Origin: Trema orientale
Lineage: Eukaryota; Streptophyta; Magnoliopsida; Rosales; Cannabaceae
DNA length: 64,000 nucleotides
NCBI GenBank assembly: GCA_002914845.1
Contig: JXTC01000008.1
Location: 400,350-464,349, forward strand
Direction: 5' to 3'
Shown here: piece by piece, positions 11,403-23,064 of the stretch
Position numbering within the stretch: the stretch's first letter is position 1
Layout: each line of letters starts with the position of its first letter
Notes under the pieces: generated by a model
Databases searched by the model: none
What the model saw: the letters and a program-made list of their open reading frames with translations, nothing else
What the model was told of the DNA's origin: nothing
Program-made: the position numbers and the translations under genes

Positions 11403-13489
11403 CCATCCCCAAATTTTAAAGGGTGAAAAAACTCCTCTTTGAATAGTAGGAGGTGTGGGAATTGAACCCCACCCTCCTCTTTTATCTATATTAATTAATC
11501 TAACAATATATGAAAAAAAAAAATTAAAGTGGATTTCTAGAATATGGTATTGGTTTTGGGTGTATCAATACGGTATTATTTTCTGAGCAGACGATTTAGA
11601 TCTTACGGCATGCTCATTGGGAATTGAAATACACTATATTATATATCATTAACTTTCAACTTTATCTTCCTCACTTATGCCTTCTCTCTTCGGTTCTTTC
11701 TCCATCCGATGATTCTATCTCGTCCTCACATCATCAGACCATCAATGCTTGAATTGATTGGAGTCTCTATTTCTTATAGGTTTGGTTTATTACTCCAAAT
11801 CTTGAAGTTTTTTTTCATCTTTTTTTACTCGTTTTTTCGCTAGACATATTTTTTATTGGTTCGTTGAAGGGGTTAATTCCCTTTCGGAACGTGAGTTCTT
11901 GCTTGGTTGTTTATCCCAGTTGTATAAAATCTAGTTGATTTATTTAAATGCTTCCTACAAAGTCTAAAAATTAAAAATGAAAACTAAAAATTTCTGAAAA
12001 TGAAATTCACTATATTCGTTTCATTTCCTAATTTTTTGAAAAGCAACCACAAATCAATCAAATTAAAATTTTGATTCTAAATTTTATGCTTTTACACGAT
12101 GGGTTTTGAGAGAATAAAATGCTCTTACAATCCCTTTTTTTTCTTCACAAAGAGCTTCACTTTGATTCATTCTTTTCTCTAAAAAATAAAATTTAGAAAA
12201 AAAAAATCTTAAAACGGACTTGACTGTGAACTCTCTTAGCCTGAGCATGAAGACGAAAAGGTGTAATCTTGTGCATCGATTACTTGTTTAGCTCTTCAAC
12301 TTGGTGGGCCCTGCATCATTCTTGACCAATCATAACACATAGACTGGGGTGTATTGATACACCATTTCATTATGTTGTATGCTAGAAGCCCCCAATTTTA
12401 AAAGGCCTCTTACCCTCTTTTATAATATATATATATATATATGTCACACATATAGTCACTCGATGGGACCGGTCCCGTCTATATTTTGTTTAATACATGT
12501 TATGTTTTAACTGACACTATAATGGTCAAACGTGACCTGTATTGGCCAAAACATGAACGAGACGGATCCTCTTAAGGGGAATACATTCATGCCTTATATA
12601 TTATATATCAACATTTTAAATATCTAAATTTGTACATTTTATATATAAATTGACTAACAAATTTCTCACTAAACACCTAATCTAAATTGAGAATATTTTA
12701 TTTTTGCTGAATAACACGAAAAATCTATTGAAAATAACTTAAAACAATTAGCACAAATCACTTAGTTTGTACAAAAAAAAAGTACAGATTTACAGATATT
12801 TAAAATATAGAGGTATAATTTTACACAAGACAAAAGTCAGGATTAAAATTGCAAAAAATCGTACTTCAAAGTATATTTTTGCAATTATCCCACGCACTTT
12901 TTTTTCGTTTTCCATCTTTTTTTAGCTTACCAGAGAGGGAGATGCTCTCCACATATTTTCACATATTTTTACAAGTCATATCTAGCTTATAAAATAAACT
13001 ATATATCTATCAATAAAGTTATTAATTATGATGCAAGCTCTTATTGTGAGATAGTCAATAGTTATTCTTGTCACTTCATTCCTTGCTCTAAGAATCAAGC
13101 AGCTTATACATTTTCTATATTGTTTTTCATTTTATTATAGGAATTTTTTTAAAATTGTATTGCTCTTATTGTATCGAATAATTTGCTATATTTATACTCC
13201 TACCATCATATCAATATATCCCATTAGCTACAAATATGACGAAAAAGGACAACCTTTTAAACTAAAAAGAGAAAGAGGACATTCCATGTTGGTTCCTTCA
13301 ACCCATCATCTATAACTTGACTTGAGACCAAGAAACACATAGATATCTTTTTATTTTGTTTTTTTTTTTCTCAGTCTTTTATTTATCTACTCAATTATTT
13401 TGTTTAAGGGAGGGGTACTACAAATGCAAAGCTAAAAGAGGCAGTGTACAACTAGTTCATAAATTTGTCCAATTTAATCTTTCTGCTAT
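11403..13489. other. Intergenic with a SINE-like scrap
   Basis: AT-rich non-coding sequence. A reverse-oriented B-box-like GGGGTTCAATTCCC at about 11458-11471 could be a SINE remnant. A short (TA)n tract lies at about 12424-12442. No gene was recognised. Confidence 0.45.
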
Positions 13490-14883
13490 TGATAGGTGTC
13501 GATTTTGTCTATGTTTTATATTGATTATCCACATGATTTTGTTAGTTTTTTTGGTATTTTCACGTTACTTTACTTTTATGTTTTAGGTGAATTTTGAGGA
13601 AAAGGAGCAAAATGAAGTTGGAATGAATCAAAACAGAGTAGAAATGGAAGAAATACAAAAATAGGGAGTTCCAAGGGTCTACAACCGCGGCACTAGTCCT
13701 CTGGAGTCATGGCTTCAAGTTTCTGGAAGTTTGGAAGAGAAAGGAGAGAAGAAAAATGAGGAAGCAGAAAAACGGTCTAGTGCCACGACGCTAGGCTTCT
13801 GGAAGGCCGGAATGATTTGGGCAGGAAGTCAGTACTGGGGCACCAATTCCAGAGCATTGCGGCGTTCGTAATGCATATTTTCGTTGTTTTTATGTTTTTA
13901 AACGTAATTGGACTCCAAATTAGTCCGAATTTGAGCCCATAAGCCTTCTAGGACGACTCCTTTATAAATAGAAGCCTCTAGGTCAGAGCCAACATTGATT
14001 AGACTCAATTTACTCAAAAGACTTATAGAGAAAGGATTTAGAAAGGTTTGGAGACAAGGAGGAGCTTCAATTGGGGATTTCACTAGTCACCTTCACTTAA
14101 TTCCAGAGATCTTCTGTTACCTTTTTCGTTTTAATTCATTTTCTTAGCGTGTTGATTTATTTGATTATTCCTATGAATATGCTAGGCTAGGTTTTAATTA
14201 GTTAGGGAAGATCTTATTTGAATTATGATTAATGTATTAATTTATTTAGATAGTGGCTTTATTAATACGTGATTCTATAGCTAGGGTTTGAATTGATATT
14301 TATCATATTTAAACTAATGAGTAGCGAATCTATAAGTTATATATGCATTTGCTATATTAGACATATAGAAGAATATGGCCTAGATTGTGATCTGCATTTT
14401 CATGATTAAGAATCTAGATTAATCAATTTGTTAGTTTAATGCTTTAGTTAGGTTAGTCCTAGAGTATTTGGTTAGGCAATCTAATTGAAAGATGTTGACT
14501 ATGGCGTTTTTCCACATAACATATAATCTAAGAAAAGACGTGATAGTGATGCATTCATAAGCTATATAGGATTAATAGCTTTGAGGACTAGTTAATAGTT
14601 AGGATCTATAGTTATTGGAATCTATGTCTAGTATTGCAGAATAATTTTTAACCAAGGTTTTATATATTCAGTCTAATTTGTTTATCTTTGATATTTGCTT
14701 CAGTTATAGTTTAATTAGTCTTACAATTCCAAAACTCCCATTCATTAATTGTAATTTAGATTAGTTTAGGTTAATTCGATAATAATATAAGTTCTCTGTG
14801 GGATCGACTCTATCTTGTCACTATGCTAGTTCACTTGGATAGTTAAAGGAAGGATAAATTATATTTGGCTGCCTGATGACACA
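13490..14883 (+). mobile_element. Probable 5' LTR of an Athila/Tat-like Ty3/gypsy element
   Basis: The right boundary is anchored by the primer-binding site just downstream, and the LTR plausibly ends ...GACACA. The left boundary TGATAGGTGTCG at 13490 is inferred from the TG...CA rule. A TATA-like tataaata lies at about 13972. The tail with gtgggatcgactc (about 14800) resembles other plant gypsy LTR ends. No matching 3' LTR occurs downstream, so this is half of a broken element. Confidence 0.5.
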
Positions 14884-14891
14884 CCAAATTT

Positions 14892-14909
14892 TGGCGCCAT
14901 TGCAGGGGA
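14892..14909 (+). other. Retrotransposon primer-binding site (tRNA-Asp type)
   Basis: TGGCGCCATTGCAGGGGA closely matches the TGGCGCCGTTGCCGGGGA type site typical of Athila-like plant gypsy elements, with two differences. It lies directly after the LTR and about 95 bases before gag. Confidence 0.75.
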
Positions 14910-15002
14910 ACTCGTTATTATTATCGATTGCTTTTCTTTTCTAGATTACCGCAAATTTTTATTTTTCGTTTTTAATTTTCAGATTTTCTGTACATTTTAA
15001 AG

Positions 15003-15649
15003 ATGGAGTTGGCGGCCAGGGATAAGACCTTAAAGGAGTACGTTGCACCGGTTTTAGCTCAACAACCTCTCTACATTGAGTATCCTACACTCAATATAGC
15101 TTTCGAGCTAAAACCGGGGATGATCAAGCTTTTGCCAAAATTTTATGGTTACTAAGGAGAGGACGCAAACAAGCACCTCAAAGAATCCACATTGTGTGCT
15201 CGAGTATGAAACCAGCTGGAGTTTTAGAAGATCAGGTGAAGTTGTGGACATTCTTTTTCTCCTTGGTGGACTCAGCCAAAGAGTGGCTACATTGTCTTCC
15301 ATTCAGGATGATCAATACATGGAAGGAGATGCAGACTATGTTTAATCATCAGTTGACTGACCAACTCCTCATCCAACGCTTCTATAAAGGTCTTCTTACA
15401 TGGGATAGGAGTATGGTCGATACGGCTAGCGGGGATGCTTTAGTATAGAAAACTCCAGCAGAGGCGAGGAAATTATTTTTCAAGATGGCTACTAACTCTC
15501 AATATTATAACATGCAGCAGTCTCCCTATGAGCATATGGCTTAAGTGAAAAATTTGGAAGAAAACATGGACTTTCTTACTTCTGTAGTTTGAGAGATGAT
15601 GACTCAACATGTGGATTTTAAGAAACTACCTTAAATGAAGTCTCGTTGA
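15003..15649 (+). pseudogene. Athila-like gag relic
   Basis: Starts with an ATG and reads as plant gypsy Gag (Retrotrans_gag): an N-terminal stretch around LAQQPLYIEYPTLNIAFELK, then EDANKHLKE, VCSSMKPAGVLEDQVKLW, SAKEWLHCLP, and later TDQLLIQRFYKGLL and TASGDALV. Defects: an in-frame TAA after FYGY (about 15152), a frameshift near 15185, several later stops, and an internal deletion joining MFNHQ straight to LTDQLL, so the middle of the capsid region is missing. There is no pol domain downstream. It is non-functional. Confidence 0.8.
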
Positions 15650-15837
15650 CCTATTTTCTAATGAATAATTTGCACCAAAATTGCATTTTCACTCTTTTCA
15701 CTATTAAGCATTATTTGAGCTCTTGATTTACCTTTCTTGTTACAATTCATGTATTGTCATTTCTTAGAATTTCTTACTTTTTTTAGCACATAAAACATGT
15801 TTTACGAGGAAAATGGCTTGTCGGACAACTTAAAAAC
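15650..15837. other. Intergenic, nothing recognised
   Basis: AT-rich sequence between the gag relic and the tandem repeat. No features are visible. Confidence 0.4.
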
Positions 15838-16672
15838 TAATATATTAGTTACATTTAAAAACTTTCGTCAACTTAATATTTTAATATAATAGCACTTATC
15901 AAGTATAATATTTTAATATAAAAGCACTTATCAAGTAGACTTACAGATCCTATGTCTATTATAGGTAATATATTAGTTATATTTAAAAGCTTTCCTGAAC
16001 TTAATATCTTAACGCCCTGTTTGGCACATGGGATTGGGACTAGGATTAGGATAAATAGTCCCAATCCCATATTTGGGAACAATTGTTGACCGGATTAATA
16101 GTCCGTTGACTAAAAAATAATCTAATGTATGTAGGATAAATAATCCTTACTAAAATGGTGGGATTAGTTATCCTTGGATTATTTTTCACTCAATTTTCAT
16201 TCTTATTTTTCACTTTACTACTTTTTATTTTATTTTATATTTGGATGGAATTACTTTACTACTTTTCATTTTATTTTATTTTTAGATGGAATTACTTTAT
16301 TACTTTGTATTCTTTATTTATTGTAAAAGAGTGGACGACGAAGAAAGTATAAAAAGTTAATGATTTTTGAATAAGATTGATCAATTTATAGAAGAAAATT
16401 ATGCTTTCTCTATGTATAAGAAAGGTTTTCAAAAAAAAAAAGTGTATAAGAAAGAGGCATGTGATTTTTGTAGTCTAATCATTTAATTTCAGTTTTTTTT
16501 TTTTAATTTGTCCAATCCGATAGTGTACCAAACACAGTATCCAATCCAGTATAATCTAATCCAGTCCAATCCAATCTAATCCAGTCTACTTAATCCAATC
16601 CAATCCCACGTCCCAAACAGGCACATAAAAGCACTTATGAAGTAGACTTATAGATATTATGTCTATTATAGG
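15838..16672. repeat. Tandem duplication split by a MITE
   Basis: Unit 1 (15838-15965) runs from taatatattagtta to gtctattatagg and contains a short inner repeat of ttttaatataatagcacttatcaag type. Unit 2 is in two pieces, 15966-16012 and 16625-16672, with the MITE between them. Joined, the pieces align with unit 1, so unit 1 is a paralogous view of the empty insertion site. Confidence 0.75.
16013..16624. mobile_element. MITE with TGTTTGG...GGGATTGG ends
   Basis: The left end has CCTGTTTGGCACATGGGATT and the reverse complement of the right end has CCTGTTTGGGACGTGGGATT, followed on both sides by GG and repeats of CCAATCC/GGATTGG type. About 610 bp. The interior is AT-rich with no transposase. 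Compared with the intact repeat unit beside it, the junction shows no extra duplicated bases, so the target duplication is absent or decayed. Confidence 0.7.
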
Positions 16673-16738
16673 CTTCTGAAACTTTTACAATTTCTCTATT
16701 CTTTGTCAATCTCTTCACTTTTTTTCTTATCCCTTATC

Positions 16739-17104
16739 TCTCTCTCTCTCTCTCTTCTCTTCTCTTCTCTTCTCTCTTCACTTTCTGTCATCCTCTCTAT
16801 CACCTCTTTCTCTCTCCTCCCTCTCTATTCATTTATGACTTTTTTCTTTTTATTTTCCAATGTCATCATGGTCATTGTAATTGAGAATTCTTATCTTACT
16901 TTCTTATTTTCATTTTTTATATAAAAAGACATAATATTCATTTCTCTCTTCACTTTCTCTCATCCTCTCTATCACATCTTTCTATCTCCTCCCTCTCTAT
17001 TCATTTATGACTCTTTTCTTTTTATTTTCCAATGTCATCATGGTCTTTGTAATTGAGAATTTTTACCTTACTTTCTTATTTTCATTTTTTTTTATATAAA
17101 AGAC
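16739..17104. repeat. TC microsatellite and 172-bp tandem duplication
   Basis: A (TC)n/(TTCTC)n tract at about 16739-16777 leads into a block starting tctctcttcacttt at 16771, which recurs at 16943. Both copies carry ccctctctattcatttatg, aatgtcatcatggtc and a tatataaaa(a)gac end, with a few substitutions. Confidence 0.75.
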
Positions 17105-19611
17105 TAATGATTATCAATTACATTTTTATTATGCTTTAAAAAATAAAACAAAACAAAAATATTGCTACCAAATATTTTTTTTAATTAATAATAAATTACG
17201 TCTAATTTTATGTTTATACTAGCAAAAAGTAAAAGATCTCTAAATTTAAGGATGTAACATGTATGATATGGGAAGACTATGCCCATTCTATTATCCTAAA
17301 AAAGTTGTACCTTTACCTTACTCATTTACTTGTTAATTATATATTTTCTATATTTTTTTTCTATAAATTTGACATATTTTTACTTATTTATTCTATATTA
17401 CATGTATATGTTTTTATTTCTTAGTATATATTAATCGGATATGGTTGGTAGGGTAATGAGTGCGGATATCTATACACTCCTATCCTATCTATACCGCATC
17501 ATTTATTTAATTTTGTATCAGTACCTTACCTTAAACCCACATAGAGCTGACGTTACTTACCCATTAGAGTATGGTACCTAGGGTTGAAGATGGGCAGATT
17601 GGGTGGTTCTGGCGATTTTCTTTTTTTTTTTGCAGTGTCTTAAAATCTTAAACTATAACTACCCAATTGTTTGACAGATCAAACAATTTACTAATGAGGA
17701 GTATAGAGCAGTATATGACGGTTATAAAGTCAAAAACTTAAAACAAAGTATTTTTTATTTGCCAAGTTCTCAACAAACTAAATTTGAAGACATATTATAT
17801 CAATAATACTAATTTGCCCATAACAAAATTCGTAACTAATAATATTTTATATTTCATCCAATAAATCTTCGCACAAGAAGTTTCATAGATTATATCAAGA
17901 GATCCTCATAGTCCATCCCATAATAAAGTTAATTATTAAAACATCATAATACATACAACTTCATAAATAAATCCAAGAAATAAAGCATAAAATTAAAACA
18001 TTGAGAATCATAAATCGTAAATGTCAATTCTCTTTAAAAGTAAGAAGTACGTCTGTAAAAAAAAAAATTTATATATAGTTGGAAGAATTAAAATATAAAC
18101 AATCACAATTGACAATAACAAAGATTCCCTGTTAAATAAGTAATGATTTATTTTATATAGTTTGAATTTGTATTGCATTAGGAATAGCATGACGAGGCTC
18201 GACGAGGATGAGGAACCATACAAGTTATGTTAGTTTCTATAAATTATATTACATTAGTAAGTTTCTATTATAAAGGTTGTGAATAATATTTAACGTGTAG
18301 GAATAATTTTTTTATATATTTCTTCTTTTTTCTTTTTGGGTGGTACGGTTTGAAACCACCATAAGAAAATGGAAACCATAACGGCACGTTTCTTTAAGTG
18401 GTTTCATTTTATAGTGTTTTTTCCCAAGTGGTCTTCGGCGGATCGGGTAGATTTTTTTTTTTCACCCATAATGGTACTCATAAGTAAATGGGTGATCGAG
18501 TGTAATCCCATTCTTATCTAAGTTGAATCTATCTAAGAAATGTCTCATTTTACATCATATCATCTTATTGGTAAAAACATATCGAAGAGCGTGAGACACA
18601 CAAGTAGGAGTTTTAAAAAGACCATTTTGGGCATTTAGCTTTTATTAAATGAGTTTGCTATTTTATTAGTTGAAAAGAAATAATGAATTCTTCCCAACAT
18701 TAGCGATAATAACTTTAGTCTTTTTACTGTATTAGAAAATTAAATTAGATATATACATAATATGTATATAAAAATAAATAAATAAATAAAATCTCGAGTT
18801 ATTTTTATAATTTTTGTAGAAGAAATTTATTTTAAGTATTAAGAAAGTAGTACATCATACTTATATTTGAAGTAATTGTACATTCACCTATTATATTGAG
18901 TCTAAAGACAATTAAAAAAAATCGAAAGTAAATCATAGCCACAAGAAAATTACTAAATTTTGTACCAAAATAAAGTTTTTTTGTTTTTTCTTATTTATAC
19001 TAAAATTAAATAAAATTTTCAAATATCTCAAATTTATCTTGCAAACTACTTATGATGTCTTTATTGAAAAGCTCATGTATGTAGCATATCCTCTATTTTG
19101 ATTGTTTTTAACAATAAAGTGACGATAGGGATGAAAATAAGACATTTTAATAAATCAAGTTCTAATATAAAAACGTTTTAAAGTTTAGAGGCTAAAATAA
19201 AATTTATAATAAATTCAAGGGCCAATATAGGATTTTTGGCATCCATTTACAGCGAAAATGTGATGGAAGGGTTTAAACAGATAAAATTGAGACGTTTTAA
19301 AGTTAATAGGTTAAAATGGGATTTGTTAATAATTTAGGGGCTGAAAATGGTATTAACAAAAATGGGATCTAAAGGATTTGAACAAGTTTTTCTAAAAATA
19401 TGTTTTTTTAAGGGCATTTTAATCAAAAATCATATATTTGAGATGTTTATTAACTTGAGTATATGGATCATATTAGAATCTTTTGTTGCCCTAAATGCGA
19501 ATTTGATGCGCATACTCTCGACTCTTTGGTACGTATATTACTTTACTATATTAGAAAAACAAATATGCCTTGGGAAAAGAACTGTTATTGAGCTGTTTCA
19601 ATTTTTTTTTT
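17105..19611. other. AT-rich intergenic
   Basis: No gene, RNA gene or complete element is recognisable over 2.5 kb. Short (AAAT)n runs occur at about 18768-18790. Confidence 0.45.
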
Positions 19612-19966
19612 TGGGATATTATTATTTTATTACCTTGTATTTTGATATTTTGTTCAAATTATACATTATATTTTGGTTATTATCAATATTAATCCTTAGA
19701 TTTAAAATCTGTTATAAATTTATATCATAATACCAATTTAGAGCAGTTAATTTACCAAGATGCATTATAAAAAATTAAAAATAAACTGTATAAAAACTGA
19801 ATAAGTTTATTAAATCATCTTAGTAAATTAACTGCTCTAAACTGGTGTCAGTATATAAATTTATAACAAATTTTAAATCTAAAGATCAATATTAATAATA
19901 ACTAAAATATAAAATATAAATGAAATAAAGTATCAAAATATAAAATATAAAAGTATACTATCTCAT
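19612..19966. mobile_element. Fold-back (hairpin) element
   Basis: Nearly the whole 355 bp is an inverted repeat centred near 19788. The left arm includes ttttggttattatcaatatt, aatccttagatttaaaatct and gagcagttaatttaccaaga; the right arm repeats these in reverse complement with a few changes. T-runs flank both ends, so a target duplication cannot be judged. It is non-coding; an open frame crossing the left arm is an accident of the repeat. Confidence 0.7.
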
Positions 19967-20577
19967 TTTTTTTTTAATGTTTTTTAACTTGTATGCGATA
20001 GGATATTGGTCTTCTAAAACTTTTTATTTATTTATCCAAAAATAAATGTATACATGTGCTAAAAGTTTATTTATTTATTTATTTATTTTGAAACCTTTCT
20101 TACTCTTCACAACTTTTGTTCTTCTCAATCTGTTGCTGACTCTTTTTCCTTTTCTCTCTAATCTCTTAGTTTGGCGATATTTATTAAGGAGCTTTATGCG
20201 AATGGTTTGTCTTCTCAGTTTAGGACTGGAGGTTTACTCAAAAGGTTGAAAGGAGGAAGCTCGGTGTAAAAAGAAGGCCATTGAGGAAATAAGAGGGTGA
20301 TTTTGAATCGGACAGAGTAGATGCTTCTGGAGAGGGGTTTGGTTCTTGTGGATTAATCGTTTACCCAGTTTAGGGATTTGGAGCAAACAAAAGAGCTTAG
20401 CTGAAATCGTTCAGGTGATCACTTATTTTCTATGATCCTATTTAATTATTAATCCTTTTTTTAATAAATATCGAATATGATATATATACATATATAATAT
20501 TTTCTTGTAATCGCATCATTGGGTATCATTGGGGTGTTTTTTCATCTATAATCTTTATGTTTCTATATAGCTGCTTG
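19967..20577. other. Intergenic between fold-back and hAT elements
   Basis: Contains slightly more GC-balanced sequence at about 20200-20400 (gaggaagctcggtg..., cttctggagaggggtttgg...). I could not match it to a gene and no reading frame is convincing. Confidence 0.35.
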
Positions 20578-21430
20578 CATGGACGAAGCCAACATGCTGG
20601 CAGAGGGGTTGAAGCTCCCCTCAATTTTTTTTGAATATATTCACTAAATTTGTTAAATTTTTTAATTTAAGTCTTAAAAAAGATTGAAAAAAATAATTAA
20701 GCTCCCTAAAAGACTTTAAAAATATAATAAAACCTTATAAGCTTACAATTAAAAATTTGTTGCATTAGTTAATTAAAAAAAGGTCCAAACCCATTTCAGA
20801 ATTAATATAGCTCATTATTTTATTTTAATTAATTTTAAATAAATTCAATAAAGAAAATGCATGCTTTTCAGACTTGTTTCTTTGTATGGCATAACTGTGT
20901 CCATGTGATTTATTTTCATGTGATTTATTTTCAGCTTTTGACAAGAAAATATCAACTCGCTTTACTAGGTATTATCCAAAAATTTTTTCTACTATAGAAC
21001 TCATAAAACTTGAAACATATATAATTAATATGTGTCATAGTGGGAAATTTAATGGATTGAAAAATATCGGTGATCTTGCATGGAAAATGGTTGAGGTAAT
21101 AAGACACAATGTTTAGCCTCTCGTTTATCGACTCATGACATTTGCATTAATTTTACCAATTGCTATTACTAATATAGAGAGGGTATTATATTCTATGAAT
21201 TTTTTGATGAATCAACTAAATAATAGAATGTGTGATCAATTAATGAATGATAATTTGCTTGTTTACATTGAAAAAACATATTTAATGATATTGATAATGA
21301 ACTTATTGTAAAATACTTTTAAGGAATAAAGCCACGTCAAGTAAATTGTAATACTTATTATTATTTTTAATTATTTTTTAAATTATAATTACGGCTCAGC
21401 CCCTAATAAGAAATCCTGCCTCCATCTCTG
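20578..21430 (+). mobile_element. Internally deleted hAT transposon
   Basis: Ends resemble hAT termini: CATGGACGAAGCC on the left, and CAGAGATGGAGGCAGGA as the reverse complement of the right, with the familiar gaagctcccctca and ggctcagccccta sub-terminal phrases. The 853-bp body keeps only the C-terminal end of a transposase. The flanking 8-mers do not match, so one boundary may be off or the duplication has decayed. Confidence 0.6.
20990..21325 (+). pseudogene. hAT transposase C-terminal dimerisation relic
   Basis: Translation gives IGDLAWKMVE, then a stop in place of a tyrosine-like position, PLVYRLMTFALILPIAITNIE, and MNQLNNRMCDQLMNDNLLVY. This order matches the hAT dimerisation region of plant zinc-finger MYM/TTF-type hAT transposases (consensus of the type LPVATATVERVFSAMN, then NRMGDEWLND). 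The catalytic region is missing, so this is a fossil. Confidence 0.75.
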
Positions 21431-21657
21431 AATAGAGGGATTAATGAAATAAAGGGTTTATTTTAATTTGTTTTCTTACTCTTGGAACTAAATAACTAAG
21501 TATTGTTTATCTAATCTTGCTAATTTTTGTGCTTATTTCTACTAATTTGGTTCTTGCTTCTGTGATGATGGACCCACTGGAATTTGGTAGTCCAAAATAT
21601 AGTAAGACTTAGGTTCCTCAAAATTTTTTTTATTTCATCCATATTTTTACGATGAAT

Positions 21658-22372
21658 TTGATCAAAATCATTGTTTTGAAAGACATTTTTGAGGCTAACC
21701 TTAAGGCACGCCTCCCTGGGAAGTGATTTTTTTAAGCCTTAAAGCTTACGCTTTAAGGTCACAGTGGGCGGCTCATGCCTCCCTGTCTTTTAAGTTTCGG
21801 CCATTTTTTAAGAGATTTTGGGCTTTATAATAAAAGGTCCAAGTCTAATTTTAGTCACAGAAATCAGTCCGACAAAATTTAGAGCCCAAAAAACAATAAA
21901 AGAACTGAATAAGAAGAAAGAGAAGAAGCCCTAGGAAGTCTCTATCCTCCAGATCATTCTCTGCAGACTTTGGAGGAGGAGGAAGTACCAAATAACTCTT
22001 CTCGACAGCTGGTTCGAACCCACTTCTCTTTAGGGTTTTTTTTTCCCCCCTCCTTCCTCTCTTTCCTTCTCTGGTCTTGACCACTACTGAGTGCTGACAG
22101 CCCTTCTCATGCTCATTTCCTCTTTTTCTCCTTCTTCTCCTTTTTTTCTTCTTAAGACTGTTAAGTTACATTTCATACTTCTATTAATTTTTATTTTCCG
22201 ATGCTATGACTTTTTATGATGATTTTTTTTTTTTTTTGTTTTGTTTATCAATGCTTCATATTTTAGACTTCTAAATGCATTTTTTTTAATGGAATTTTGA
22301 AGCTTATGCCTCGCCTTACTAAGACAAATCGCCTTGGTACCCAAACTAGCGTTTTTAAAAATTGATCAAAAT
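21658..22372. mobile_element. Pack-MULE-like element with 11-bp target duplication
   Basis: TTGATCAAAAT occurs exactly at 21658-21668 and 22362-22372. Between them, the left end carries TTTTGAAAGAC then a GCC-rich AAGGCACGCCTCCC phrase; the reverse complement of the right end reads TTTTTAAAAACGC, then CCAAGGCG and GTAAGGCGAGGC. Long direct duplications of 9-11 bp and such ends fit Mutator-like elements. The core (about 21840-22140) has a different texture: pyrimidine/purine-rich, leader-like, with no transposase, suggesting captured host sequence. No donor gene could be named. Confidence 0.5.
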
Positions 22373-22930
22373 TAAACCTCCTTTCAATATTTCTCCCAAT
22401 TGATTTTAGATTTTGGATCCTAGAAATAGCACACAATTATCATGGTGCCTTATATTTTCATAGAATGGAATGACATAGATACTTGTACATATAAGTGCTA
22501 ATATTGACATAAAAAAACAATTTTAGCGGTTATTATTTGTTATGTGTATTAGCAAGAAATGTTTCCATAGAGCCATTCATTTCATCACTTGTTGCTTCCT
22601 AGTTCCTTCCATATTTTAGTTTCTTGCTTCCATATTTTAAGTATCAGAGACTGTACGAGGTTGCTTCACTTGATTCTTTAGGGAAATATTCTCTGCTAAT
22701 AAGCTTTTAAAATGCCTTGAACGTCAAATTGAGTTGTTTTGTGACTTCTCTTCTTTGGAGAATTATTTGACTGGTTTGGAGTCAACGGTCCTCATTGTAA
22801 TTTTTAATTATGCATAGCCTAAAAGTAAAAGGTCATGCAATTGTCCAGATTAAGCTGTTTGTGATGGTTAGAGCTATTATTTAAGGGCCCGTTTGGTATT
22901 AGATTGGGAGCCATTTTTTTAAGGAAGCCT
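22373..22930. other. Intergenic
   Basis: Non-coding. A phrase gggcccgtttggtat at about 22885 looks like a transposon end, but no partner end was found. Confidence 0.4.
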
Positions 22931-23064
22931 CTATAGTAATAGCGTCCCTACGTAAGGCTTTTGTTTATACACCGTTTGATGAAAATTTGTGGGAATCTAT
23001 GTATACACATATTTCCATCAAACGGTATATAAACAAGGCCTTACGTAGGGACATCCTACTGTAG
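22931..23064. mobile_element. Hairpin MITE, CTACGTAGGG family, copy 2
   Basis: A 134-bp near-perfect hairpin. The left arm starts CTATAGTAATAGCGTCCCTA and the right arm, reverse complemented, starts CTACAGTAGGATGTCCCTAC. Both continue through CGTAAGGC, tttgtttata and accgtttgatg. It shares its ends with the element at 11228-11402 but is shorter and better conserved. It lies about 600 bases upstream of the NSRP1-like start codon. Confidence 0.65.

Noticed and set aside
19347-19730. 127-codon plus-strand open frame
   Set aside because: Its second half is one arm of the fold-back element; hydrophobic low-complexity translation with no homology that I recognise.
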